A DNA stretch of 64,000 nt from Marasmius tenuissimus (Eukaryota > Basidiomycota > Agaricomycetes > Agaricales > Marasmiaceae), in assembly GCA_029532415.1 (NCBI GenBank), contig JAQOTA010000053.1, forward strand, positions 4,278,001 through 4,342,000. The letters are read 5' to 3'. The position numbers were made by a program, and so were the translations under genes. Positions 1-11,256 of this stretch are shown in pieces. Below the pieces are notes generated by a model, which saw only the letters and a list, made by a program, of their open reading frames with translations, was not told where the DNA came from and did no database searches. Position 1 is the stretch's first letter. The number at the start of each line of letters is the position of its first letter.

Positions 1-3000
1 ATTGCTGAAACTGCTACCAGTCATCCGTCCTATATCGTGAGGTGAAGAGCTCCGAGGTATGTCAGTGATGTTCGGTTCCGGAGTCTCCAATGGTGACCTC
101 GTCCATATCCTAACCGTCCCGTCATGACTACCAGTAGCAAACATATATGGGTTCTCCGCCGCGTGGTTCCAAGCAATACAAGTCAAATCGCCGCCCAGAA
201 CACCAGATCGCACATGGTGCAACAGGGACCCTGATTCTCTATCCCAGATGTGAATATCCCCAGCTTTGATTTACACTGCGTTAGTATGTGTGCAGCGGAT
301 ATGTGGGGCATCTACCTTTTCCGGCGCAGAGAACAAGCTCGTCGTTCTTTCCACCAAAGTAACTCGGCCCAGCAAAGTCAACGGGCATCTTCGGCATGTA
401 CGTGTGTCTAATGAATTCGAGTTGAGGCACATGAAGGACAGGAGAAACATGAGAGGCTAACCTTAAGGTCAGCCGTGCCGTGACCTTGTCAATATCTACT
501 CTGTCCTTGACCAAATCCATTTTCCAAAGCTGTGGGGGTGCCTAGATGACAATCAGCGTTTTTTGTATGAAGGGAATATCGCTGTGAGCAATCACAACAT
601 ACCTTGTTCTCGTAGCTAACGAGCGCCACAACACCGTTTCGCGTGCTTCGACAAAGAGTGATGTCCTTTACTTCATTCAACACTGGTGTCGCGCTAAAAC
701 AAAACGAGATGTTAGCCATCGGCCGACCCGATATTCCCTATGAAGACTTGCCTCTCCACTTGTTTGGTCTCCATGTTGTATACTGGAAGGCGCCGAATTA
801 GTTTGAGTTTCGAGACTCACAGAAAGTGTTACTCACCCACTAGTCGCTTCTCCGCTCGCGATTTACTCGGGCGAAGTCCATCCGGAGAGACCAAGAGCGG
901 GCCCACGCCAAGCAGTCGTGTACAATCCGGCGTGACTGCCACATCATGGAGTCTGATACTCCCAAAATAAAATTCTCCCAGTACCTGGAATATCAAAGAT
1001 GTTTAGCCCCACAATCGGGTGAAGACGAAATGCTGTCCCACATTTCCTTTAAGATCCTAGTATTCGTAGTCGTAAGCAACAAAGAAGCATCAGCCGGGAG
1101 CAGAACCTTACCAGCTTTGTGACCGTACTGTGCTCGACAGACAAGAAAGCTTGATGATAGGTCACATCAGTATGGTTCCATTTCCAGGATGAAGAAATCC
1201 CCACCGTTTCCTTCCGGGAACCAACTTATCGACTCGACGAACGTCGGACGATCAATCGTGCGCTGGCAGACACCGTCCTGCAATCATTCGCATTAGTATC
1301 AACCACGAGGTCATGTACACCCATTAGCACACCTGTGTCCATACTTTGATGCCTCGGAGTAACTTTGTGAGCAAAAGGCCTCCGTTTGGCGACCTGAATA
1401 CAAGCAGCTCAATCGGTTTCCTGTCCACAGGCACCGACAAGACACAAAAGCTCGACTCACCACGCCACTTGCCCAACAAAACCTTTAGCATGAGCAAGAA
1501 CACGATGTGGAGCTGGAGGGTCCTTGGAAACGTCAGATGGTCCTGTCAACAAAAAGTCCCGCACGAAGAGGCATATGCAACTTACCCCAGGACGATCTCC
1601 AACCCGGAAGATGACGGAAGTACGATCCCAGCTTGAGATACCAAAAAAGTCAACTCGTTGACTCAAAATGGAAACCACCACATGACACTTGCCTCGACGT
1701 CGCCAAGAACTTGCCATCCGGAGAGAATTGCAGATGCCTCACCAACGCTTGATGTGCGCCGTATTCATGGACGGGTTCCAGAGATTTCAGCCTGGGCACT
1801 AACGCTGACACTCGCGATCTCATCAGGAGAGCTTTGAACGATATTTCAGGCTTTCCATTCGGGTCGGTGCCCCCGCTAGAGGATGCTGTTCTTCGTCGGA
1901 GAGGTTCAGCACGAGCAGTTGCCCGTGCCAAGTTGGAGGATACAGCAGAGCGCATACGGACTGCACGGAAAGCATTCCGCCACAACTGCTTTCCGGGCGA
2001 CGTTGGTTGAGGAGTAGTAGGGGTCATAGGAGTCTCGGAGATGGAGGGAGGGATCGGAGACGAGGCCGGGGAGAACGCTGCATCGATACTGGGAGAAGGT
2101 ACAACGGCCTCCAATGCCCGAGAGACTCGAGCGAAAGGGCTAGTCGGTCTAATCACCTCATCTGGCATTGAAGTGGGCAGCCCAGGTCCATTCAACTCTA
2201 TGTCATCATTCTTATCCCCGTCAGAGGAGGCGAGACTGAGGGAAGATTTCACCAAGCGAAGTCCTCGGGCGATAGACAGGACGCGACTGAATATCCACCT
2301 GATGGAACTCCTGGCTGCTCCCATGCCAGGCGCTCTAAGCATGCGCTGGTAGGACTCTATGAGCACGTCCCCCAGCCATTTCTGCCCACGGTGCCGAAGG
2401 AACGTCCAGCGTTCGGAGGCAAACCAAAGGGATACAGCGATGAGGCCAAACGAGGTAAACGCAGTGAAGACGGTCGTGATAGTGGAGGTAATCCGGTGCT
2501 AAAGTGGAATAAGCTGGTGGCGTGCATACAGTACGTTAGGGCGTACCTGATGTGACGCGTATGAAAATACGCACAGGCCGATCGAAAAGCACATCACGGA
2601 CAAGACCAGAAAGACCAACGGAGATCGCTTGATCCAAATGAGTACCCACCACGGTACACGATGTCCCGGAGAGCGGCTGGTAGGGGGCTGGCAATGAGGA
2701 TTGGAGCGATAAATGAAGAGCGTGGGAGACTTACTACATCGCCTGTTTCCAGGTCAGCCCCAGGAGACTGTTCACCGCAGCCCCGATACTAAAAACCAAG
2801 CTTAGAAACCAGAGCGAGTTGACAGCATTTCCGGAGGCGGAATCGACAATTTCATACGAGAATTGTAGCGTCGTGGCGGTCACAGCAGAGAAGAAGGTTG
2901 CCACTGTTGATAGGTTCAAGAGATTCGTAGCACCGTGCTTCTGGGCAAAACGGATCGTAGGCACCCCAACTTCGATGAACATATTCAGGGAAGAAGTAAT

Positions 3001-4008
3001 GCCGTCAATGTGTTCTCCCATCTCCATGGCGAGATCGTGTATATACCGCTGGATTGCAGGATAACGGAACTGCCCTATTTCAAGGTGAGCAAGGATGTAT
3101 GGCCACTGAGAGTGAGAGAAATTACCTTGATACTGTTCAAGACAGTTGGCCCAGTACTTCAGATCACCTTCAAAGGAGGATATAGATGCATTGACAGCTT
3201 CGTCTGTGAATTCCGGAAACTCATTCAGGCACCTCAGGAATGTGGCGATATCCTGAGCGAGAGATTTGAATTCCCTCGGGAAATCTTCCAAGTTGATATC
3301 TACGTTCACTGTCGGTCGTGAAGCATGAGGCAATGCCTTATGTCGTCCTGACATTGCACGGGGCCGACGCTGTCGGGCCGAGTTCTGCGCTATCGCATGT
3401 TGAGTTGGATGGAATATTTTACGTGGGAATAGGTCTGCCGAATTTTCTTGATAGAGGAAGAGGATATTGGCCAGGCGGGTTCGTAGGAGAAATGCAGAGG
3501 AGAGAATGGCAGCCGAACTACCGAGCTGACGTGCAGCGTTCGCAAAGTTACGCAGCTCTTTGTCCAACGAGGTGAGGCGCCTGGTTGAGTGGTACAAATG
3601 CCATAAGATTGGAGAATAACACAAGGAATCGGAACGCACTTTTGGAATTTCTTGAACGCTTCAGCTCCCGCTGCTTGAAGATGTTCATCAACCGTAGCTT
3701 AATGCATAATCTCAAGTCAGATCTCGAGCGTTCAGGCCAGAGAATGAGCAAGAAGACTCACGAACGTCTTTGTCATTATCAAATGTTGGGATCTGCGCAT
3801 TTCCTGCAGAGTTCATTTCCGTTAGCTGTGACAGGAGAACTGAAGCGTGTGGCAACGCACCCAAAACGTCGTCTTCGTCCTTCAGTAACATCTCCACAAG
3901 ACTCAGAATGGTTTGTTTGCGACTGCTGGTGGCAGATCGCGTCGCGGGCGTACGTTCCTCATCCTCCTCAGTGAAATCCGGAATAGCAGAGGGAACTTGG
4001 GTAGGCAT
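1..4008 (-). CDS. Membrane-anchored WD40 repeat protein, C-terminus cut by window edge
   Basis: Spliced reading from a start at 4008 gives an acidic N-terminus (TPATRSATSSRKQTILSLVE), then a helical domain (about 3639-2734) with hydrophobic stretches near its end. Two further hydrophobic exons follow, one around 2700-2545 (WVLIWIKRSPLVFLVLSVMC) and one ending near 2366. After a Ser/Pro-rich linker come WD40 repeats, from FSPDGKFLATS through SSWDRTSVIF and VAWSPNG to the last repeat, MFATGSHDGTVRIW near 100-200. The WD40 part resembles the WDR26/Gid7 type (for example LHDVAVTPD), but no LisH/CTLH segment is evident. One intron, at about 1638-1697, starts GCAAGT, a GC-AG intron. No stop codon occurs before base 1, so the gene continues leftwards. 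Exon borders inside 1-1700 are approximate. The function is unknown; a membrane-tethered scaffold is an inference. Confidence 0.75.
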
Positions 4009-4661
4009 GATGAGGAATTTGAAGTTTCAAGCAATTACAAGCCAGGCTTTCTAAGAATGCTTGGGTCAGTAAAATATCCTTCTCTCTAGGACTCCCGTAA
4101 AATCAACCAGAAGGTTCTCACTTTCGCCAATGAAACAGAAAGAGTAATTCGTGAGGTGGGAAACCCTGCAATGGATCTAGTTCGTCCAGCCTGATTTCGT
4201 TCCGGAATACGTCGCAATTTCGTGTTGTTCCCCGTTGTCTTCCGACTAACGAGGAGAATAGGTCGTATGGGGTCGTTGGCGGTTACTGGAAGAGAGCCAA
4301 ACCTTCTACACGCGGTCACGAACGGGCGTCATCTTGGCGAGACTCGGGCGCTACAGAGCGCTACACGCGGAAGTAAATACAATCGAGCGGACCGGGTTAA
4401 CCGCCAGCATAATCTATCGTTGATTGTATCAAACTTCCCCCGCTCAGCGCTGTCAACCTCTGTCAACTCGCCCACATCCTTATATTCAGTGCTATCGGAT
4501 TTGTCTTCTGGAAATAGAGGAAATGAGCCGGATATTCGGAGATCCATCATTCCGGATGCATTGGGCGGATAGTTCAGGATAGTTCAGGCACATGTACACA
4601 CTAGGTCTATACCGTGTATGATTCCCTACAAATTCTCTCCTAGACTGACGAGGTACTATAT
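4009..4661. other. Intergenic, promoter side of the WD40 gene
   Basis: This lies between the start of the WD40 gene and the stop of the farnesyltransferase gene, both on the minus strand. It should hold the WD40 promoter and the terminator of the upstream gene. Short ORFs exist on both strands, but none continues through plausible splice sites. No element was recognised. Confidence 0.5.
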
Positions 4662-5960
4662 TTATGTCTGTATTGTTTTCAAGGCTTCCCTGATGCGGTG
4701 ATCCCAGTATCTGCATGGTAGAGCGAGATGAGCGATCAATTATAACAACTTGGATCCCCCGCCATCGTATAACACTCACTTCTTTCTTATAGTGTCGTGC
4801 TCGCTTCCAAGAGCTTTCCATAGCTATGTCCGAGTCTTAGCCAGGAAGCATACCAAACAACTCAAAAAACGTACCTCAGTTGCCTTCAGGACACCATCAG
4901 AACCACCTTGTGCTTCATGGATGTCAGCCATGAATTCGACTGCTGGAGGACACGGAAGCGCTGCTTCCTTCGATGGAGGTGGATTCTCCAAATCAACTAG
5001 ATCCCCAGTGGCCTCGGGATCGTGGGTAAGAGAATACGGACGGACAAAGTCGATGACTTTGGAAAAAGGTACACTTTCGTGTTCCAAGATTCCTCGTAGA
5101 TAATTCCAAGCCGATGGATTGTTCGGTGCGAGCGATATGTTCTGTTTCACGAATCTAACGGGAGCAGCAGTCAACCAATTATCAGTGGGCAGTCGAAGAA
5201 ACGTACATGAGCTCCCGTTTCAAAATCCTCTCCCTATCAGTCTCCCCTAGCCTGATTCCACTCTCAAAGACAACAAAGAACCTATGATGCCACGCAGAGT
5301 TATTCCGAATATCTGCATTCAACATATGATCAATGAAGTCCAGCTCTTCCTTCCAAAGTTCATCCTCATTGAAATGAGCCAATATCCACTGCCTATAACT
5401 CCACGTATGATAATTCTTCGCGTCCGAAGCAAACGATGCAGCAATAAACTTCAACTCGGGTACAGGTTTTCGGATTCGAGTCATCAAAAGACGTCGATGG
5501 TGCCAAACTTGGTAGGTTTTGAGGTGTTCGATCGCAACATCGTTCATCGACTTCAATTCAGCTTCAAGATCAGAATTGAGAGCGAGAAGAGTTTCATATC
5601 GGTATTGCCTGACGAGGAAGACAGATCATGTCAGAAATCGAACTTGAACAAGCCTGTTCTGGGCTGAAAGTACCAGACTGAGTAGTGTGCAGGGTTCATG
5701 TCGATGATATCCTTGGTCAATTCCAAAACCCTTTCACTCTTCTCCCCGATCTTAACGATCCCGCGAAAGTAATCGGTGGCATCTTTGTCTGCATCAAAGT
5801 CGAGATTAGACGAGAAAGGGGTACGATAAAACGACGTACATTCGACAGTATACTGGATGGGCGCTAGTGGTTGATCGTTCTCATGTTGTTCGAGAGGCGT
5901 AACGTCTGCCCATTCTGGCCGGTCTGCGTATAGCGGGGTTTCTTGTTCCATCGCAAGCAA
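4662..5960 (-). CDS. RAM2/FNTA: Protein farnesyltransferase / geranylgeranyltransferase I alpha subunit
   Basis: This is the alpha subunit shared by CAAX farnesyltransferase and geranylgeranyltransferase I, which prenylate Ras/Rho-type proteins in the cytosol. The protein starts MLAMEQETPLYADRPEWADV, and the second Met is a possible alternative start. It carries the family's alpha-helical prenyltransferase repeats: YSVWQYRYETLLAL, HLKTYQVWHHRRLLM, DAKNYHTWSYRQWIL, NNSAWHHRFFV and NNPSAWNYLRGIL. Five exons join cleanly. The last two give LWKALGSEHDTIRK and then KYWDHRIREALKTIQT before the stop at 4664-4662. The length and the W-x-Y/H-R repeat pattern are normal for the family, and no defect is visible. 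The previous gene downstream on the same strand is unrelated. Confidence 0.95.
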
Positions 5961-6313
5961 TTGTTGATGATGGGGGTGAAAGACAGGGTGAGAGTTACTC
6001 AGTGGGAGGCGAGAACAATAACTTGTTGGTTGAGACTTTCAAGTTGAATTGAGTAAGCTCATTGTTCGCGTAGCGCGTTCTTTGTTTGACGCCAGCTTCG
6101 TGTAACAACGAACGTGTGCAGGTGTAGGATATTCAAGAAACCCAACAAAATCATCTCGCACAAAAAGATGGTATCGATGGACTATGGCTAACAATTAAAA
6201 TGGACTGTGGTGGCGCGTTACAATCGTATGTATGTATATACCGAATAGTGAGAGCAAGTGACGAAAGAAAAAAAGATACATGTACAACCCAATAGCGAAA
6301 GGTAAGAACCCAA
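5961..6313. other. Intergenic, farnesyltransferase promoter and ALY/REF terminator
   Basis: About 350 bp between two minus-strand genes. It should contain the FNTA promoter and the 3' end of the ALY/REF transcript. No gene, repeat or structured element was seen. Confidence 0.5.
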
Positions 6314-7808
6314 CTAAGCTGCCGCAGCGGGCGCAGCAGCAGCGTTATTACCGGTGTAGTCCTAGATTGGAACGCGTTTGTCAATGCCAATTGTGAAAGG
6401 AGGCAAGAGAAAGCTCAAACTAACCTCCATTTCAGCATCAAGATCAGCGGCGGTCTTCTGGGGTCTGGGGCTCTTGCGCTTACCACCCCTTCCTCCTTTT
6501 CCTCCTCGTCCTCTCCCGGCCCTTGATGATGGTTGAAATGAGTCATGAGCGATCGCGACAAGCTATAAAACCGACCTAGCGGGGGCACGGGCGGCGTTGT
6601 TTTGTGTAGTCGCGGTGGTAGCTGCTGGGGCCACACGGGAAGCCAGAGAGGCGGGACGGGTGGGGTCGACGACAATTTCGATCTTCATTGGTCGTTCTAA
6701 GAATGCAGGGAGAATATTGGTGGGGTGGGTGATGAAGGGAAGAAGCGAGTTCATTCGTCAGTCGGCTGTTCACGGCGTAGGAGTTGATGAAGAGAATACG
6801 ACGGAAGAAAATAAAGTAGTCCTCGGCGCCAGCTTGAGTCCAGAAAACAAGGCCGTGTCTCTGTCGTCGTCGCATCGTTCCAGAGAAGCGTCAATCCCCA
6901 ACCCTTCATTGGGAAGTACTCGACTGCTGAAAGCGGTGAAAGTCATTGAGTTTCCTCCCGCCACCACTGCCAAACCCTGAAACCTCCTCTACTCTCAACA
7001 TACCCGAACCCAGAAACATACACTGCAACCATAGCTGAGCTGCACACGTACGACGATACGCCACAAGGCTGGATTTGTCCAGAGCAGCGTCAAGCATGTA
7101 GCTTAGACGGTGGCACCCATTGTTGGTCCTCGTTGGCAGGTACACCCAGACATGAGAACGGCATATGCACCCAAGCTCCGTGTCCACGTATAGAGGCGGG
7201 TGCTTCGACGGTGCGAGTCAGAGACAGAAGGACCATTGTTCTCTGGGAGTCAAACGGGTGGTGAGGTGCAGAGCGCATCCTGTGGTAGATACGCTCCAGA
7301 AAATGTGCCGCGAGGCGGAACGACACGGATCGAAAGGAGATGCGGACAATAATACTAACTTCCATCGATGAGTCGGTTATTGTATTGCTGGTAGGCTTTG
7401 GTGCCATCGCCCTTGCGCTGGAAAAGCACCGCAGCGACACCTTTTGAACGACCTGCACTGTCGTAATGCAGGGTGACGTCTTTCAATGGGCCGACAGTCG
7501 TATGGAACAGCTCCTGAGAAAAGAAAGATTGTTAGTTCCCGCCACAGTGAGAATTTGCAAAAGCTCAAACTTACTTTGACCTGCTGTTCGTTGACATCGG
7601 GGGGAAGATTGGAAACCATAATTTTGTCGGATGTCTGAGGCTGAGCCTGTTCCGTCGCAGCTGGTGTCTGCTTGGCTGCCTTTGCAGCCTTCGCGGCTGC
7701 ACGACCTCCTGGGCTAGAGGCCGCACGAGCAGCACTGTTTCCAAGAACTTGGTTACGCGCGGAGCGGCTGCTTGTCCGTCGGATGCCTTTGGGGCGGGAC
7801 TTAATCAT
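6314..7808 (-). CDS. YRA1/mlo3-like: ALY/REF family mRNA export adaptor
   Basis: Nuclear RNA-binding adaptor that links the TREX complex to the export receptor. The start MIKSRPKGIRRTSSRSAR is the short basic N-terminal motif typical of the family. One RRM follows, with IMVSNLPPDVNEQQVKELF as RNP2 side and SKGVAAVLFQRKGDG as RNP1 side, then LIDGKRPMKIEIVVDP. The C-terminus is an Arg/Gly-rich box (GRGRGGKGGRGGKRK) followed by TAADLDAEME and DYTGNNAAAAP, the conserved UAP56-binding-like tail. There are five exons. The intron after LIDG is 663 nt, roughly ten times the other introns. The gene is divergent from the RPC31 homologue with a 335-bp gap. Confidence 0.93.
6697..7359 (-). other. Unusually long intron 2 of the ALY/REF gene
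   Basis: The donor is GTTAGT, just after the codon for LIDG plus one base (phase 1). The acceptor is CTTAG before AACGACC, restoring AAA (Lys) and the frame into RPMKIEIVV. No in-frame exon with RRM similarity is missing between the two halves. Length is 663 nt; other introns in this gene are near 60 nt. The small ORFs inside it on both strands look random. Confidence 0.8.
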
Positions 7809-8143
7809 CTTTTGGTTGAGGGAGAGAAAGGGTGAGGTGAGCGCAATGAACTTGTGGCGGGAACCAAATATGGCTCACATCGTCGAGAGACTTGTCCATT
7901 TCGTCGGAAGAGAGCGAAGATGTGGGGAAATGAGAGGTGAAAGGACGAGAGGCCTGTGTCGTGGTGGGCGGAGGGAGTCAACAAAGAGGGAATGAGATTG
8001 CACATGCTGTGCAAGTGTACACTGGAATATCACGTGGTCAGCGGAGTTGCAAATCGTATTGGCACTCCGACAGGCGTCTTTCGGTAGGCGCTCATTTGAC
8101 TCCCTCCACCTGCCAACGCGTCGACTCTGAACCTCTTATCGCA
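7809..8143. promoter_or_regulatory. Divergent promoter between ALY/REF and RPC31
   Basis: 335 bp separates two divergent start codons, so both promoters must lie here. No canonical TATA box stands out. Both genes serve RNA synthesis or export, so co-expression is possible but is only an inference. Confidence 0.6.
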
Positions 8144-9001
8144 ATGGCCGGACGTGGTAGAGGAAGAGGAGGAAGAGGCGGCTTTGGGACCTCCAGGGAG
8201 CTTCCACCGATGGGTCTTTCGTTTGCAGACATACAGACGATGTCCAGAGAGCAAACTGCATTGTATCCGGTATGTCCTTCAGTTTCCTCGCAGCCATAAA
8301 CGCAATATCTCAATCAATGGGTGTTCATTGATCATAGCCCATGCGTCCTCCAGTTCTACGAGAATACACCGATAGTGAACGAAAGATCACTCAGCTCCAA
8401 ATTGGTTTTGCCCGAAGGCTGCGCAATTCTAAATACTACGTTGTAGAAACGGCGAAGAACACAGAGCTACCCAAATACTCGGACAAATATAGGCCTTCCG
8501 CTGCAGCACAACCGAAGCTCAAGCGACAGGATCTCAATTCAGCATTCTTCCCAACGGAAATCTTTGAGGGGTACTTCAACCCGAAGAAGATTAAGGGTAA
8601 GCGTCTTCTCTCCGTCTTGCGAGATATGTATTCCGACGTGGTAGTAGGTCGCAGAACTGTGGCGCAGAAGAAACGGGTGAACCTCGATAGCATGGTTGAA
8701 GATGAAGACGAAAAGGTTGCGTCCTATGAAGCTGTTCGGACTTCGCGCGTACTCAGTCTTTTCTGTTTAGGTCAAGTCAGAAGATGAGGGTTCAGACGCA
8801 TCTCAAGCACAGGCATCCGACTACGATGCAGAGGAAGAATACGACAACGACTATGCCTTTGACTACTTCGATAACGGAGAAGGGGACGACATGGATGATC
8901 TAGGAGACGGTGGAGGAGGTGACGAGGGTGGAGGTATGCGCCTGATTTACCTTTTGTCGACATGCATTGTTAATCTCGCGTTAGGAGGAGACCGTGACTA
9001 G
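8144..9001 (+). CDS. RPC31: DNA-directed RNA polymerase III subunit RPC31/RPC7 family
   Basis: Small Pol III-specific subunit of the initiation trimer. The N-terminus is Gly/Arg-rich (MAGRGRGRGGRGGFGTSREL), then GLSFADIQTMSREQTALYP. After an intron (about 8271-8337) it continues PMRPPVLREYTDSERKITQL, then FFPTEIFEGYFNPKK, and KKRVNLDSMVEDEDEK. The C-terminus is the hallmark strongly acidic tail (SDYDAEEEYDNDYAFDYF and DDMDDLGDGGGG) ending at the TAG at 8999-9001. Two further introns fit at about 8716-8771 and 8933-8983. The stretch KRLLSVLRDMYSD (8598 onward) starts with GGTAAGCG and might instead be an intron, so the middle of the protein is less certain. Confidence 0.88.
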
Positions 9002-9409
9002 TGCAGGACGCGCGATGGCTGACGATTTATTCTCGCAAAATCTCGGCATCTCCGGATCCACGCTCCTGGGCACTCGTAAAAGCTGTGGGGCCTCTTGGTC
9101 AGTCTACGGGATGAGGCCCAAGTATGGAAGGAGCTTGAGCTCCGCCCCCCACCCCCGAAGCTCCTTGCCTTAAGCTTGCAGGCATCCACAGGACCCAATG
9201 AAATCGGCGGTGGCCAGGTCGAGCCACTGTCCCGAAGCTTGTTCAAAAAGATCAACAATCATCTCGATAGCCATTAATCGCCTATTTACACTTCGTGATG
9301 TACCCAAGTGTCCACAAAAGTCCAGGATGTCATGAACGATACAAACTCGACAAAATGCATTAAAAAAGATGTGATAGAATGATTCCAATAGTCCTCCAAG
9401 AATCTTCCC
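9002..9409. other. Convergent 3' intergenic
   Basis: 3' flanks of the RPC31 homologue (+) and the MAG-like gene (-). No gene or repeat seen. Confidence 0.5.
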
Positions 9410-10733
9410 CTACAAGAAAACGAATGCTCCAACCAGCGAACAAAGGACCATGCCTCCAGCAGTAAATAGTGCTCGCTGCCATGAGCCTAACGTCACAGCA
9501 GACGCGGCATTTCCTGACTGAGCGGCGTTCGCACCAGAGGTTGTGGCTGATGCAGATGGGCGACTCCCAGAACCCGTCGCCTTCTGTTGTTGAAATTTTA
9601 GTGCGTGTCGATAAGAGAGAAGAAAGGGTTGCTTACGGTACTCATTCCACTCGTCGTCTTAGCTCCAGAGGCGGTCTGACTGGCACTGATACCGGAAGCA
9701 GTGATCTGGCCATTGCTGATGGTTGCGACGTTCTTGCAGTTGGAGGATGACGGGCGAGGATGGGCAGCTGGTGTCTCTGGCTGGCCTTGGAAGAATGTAG
9801 AGCCCCCGTAAACACCCATAGGCTGGAAGGTAGACGATCAGAATCAGAGGCGAAAAGCTATCTCATAGCGGGCACACACCTCGCCGCTTTGTCCGTCGCA
9901 GGTTTCAAAGACATTGGGATCGTAGCTCGCAGGCATATTCCACTCGCATCCCATCACGTCGTAGATGTGCTGGCAGAATCCTGCAGGATTGGGTCCAGTC
10001 GGATTGCAGGCCCTGAAGCAGAACTGGTTTGCAGACATGAAGTTCTACGCCGAATTGAAAAAAATTAATCAAGTCCGCGATTACAAGCCTGAACGGGCTT
10101 AACTCACCGTCCATTCATGAATCTGCTGAAGCGGTCCAAACGCGCTCGAAAACACCAGCCCGCCTATGGGATTTCCATTGCCATCAGCGCCGTGAGGATC
10201 AAGTTCACCACCTGCATCTCCGGCGGGGATATTGAGCTGTGTGAGGTCGCCGACGCCAGTGATCTGGACAAAGTCGGGAGTCTTGACAAAGTGAGCGCCC
10301 TTGATAGAACCGTCTGGAATAAGGCGTGTCCCATAGCCACCCTTCATACACCATGCTACTTCAATACGCTAGAGATCGCGCGTCTCAGTGAGCCGTTTAG
10401 CAATCTCGCCTATGTCAGCCATGCTCACCTCGGTATTTCCGACAACGGACTGGGGTCCGGGTTCTGGGGGCGCGAACAGACAGAAGTCATCCACGCCATT
10501 GACTAAAAGGCGGTGAGGCGTCAGACTAGCGGGGTATTGAAAACGGCGTTAGACTGACTGTAAGCGTTCTGGCACTGGCTCGTCTGGTTGGATTGTGTCC
10601 CGCATTTGTTGGTTCCAGTCTGTCCCTCCTGAGTCTTGTCCGGGAGATTATCTGGCGAGAAGGTCGCGCTATATTGAGCGGCTACCTGGAGAGCGATAGA
10701 GGAGACAAGGATGGCAGAGGGTATCTTGAACAT
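9410..10733 (-). CDS. Secreted 'macrofage activating glycoprotein' family protein
   Basis: Extracellular or cell-surface protein. A signal peptide is clear (MFKIPSAILVSSIALQVAA), followed by the mature start QYSATFSPDNLPDKTQEG. The body has the conserved blocks CGTQSNQTSQCQNAY, VDDFCLFAPPEPG, RIEVAWCMKGGYGTRLIPDG, HFVKTPDFVQITGVGDLTQ, AGGELDPHGADGNGNPIGG and DVMGCEWNMP, with many cysteines. A Ser/Thr/Ala-rich linker leads to a C-terminal hydrophobic segment (LFTAGGMVLCSLVGAFVFL), as expected for a GPI signal or membrane anchor. Five or so exons join without frame problems; for example NTE joins RIEVAWC across a 57-nt intron. The family is common in Agaricomycetes and its biochemical role is not established. 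It lies next to, and on the same strand as, the AA9 gene. Confidence 0.85.
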
Positions 10734-11256
10734 GGTGATGGATCGTTATATCGTGAGGCGAGTCGAGCACGATTAGGAGAGCGGGAGGAGAGGAGGAGAT
10801 TGCCAGGGATCGTGGACGGAGGAAAGGAAAGAGGAGGGTGAGGGCCCTTCGTTTTGTGGTCAGCTTTTATAGTCTCAAACTCAACATGGGCGAGATTATG
10901 TCTAAAAATATTCACCGCATTCCACTCCCACCGTCTCGATCGGTCCCTGAGGCCGACGGGCGCTACTCAACTATCCTCCCAGGACCCATCCACAAGACGA
11001 AGCACAGGGCTTCCACTCCAACGCTACCGAACTGATTGTGATGATCAAGAAGTTCAGCTCGCTCGAGAAAGTCTTGGATGCTTGCACTTTTATGGTCCAG
11101 AAAACTCAGCGATAACTTAGATAACGGAATACATTCACCGCCAATATGAAACACACCTGTGCCAGACTAACAGATAAACGGACTATTCTCCCCGTCAAGC
11201 CACACACTAGGTATAAGTACGCTCCGATCTTCTCGAATATACATTATAAACATAAT
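10734..11256. promoter_or_regulatory. Promoter region of MAG-like gene / AA9 terminator
   Basis: About 520 bp between two same-strand secreted-protein genes. It is rich in purines near 10740-10840. No defined binding site was recognised. Confidence 0.4.
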
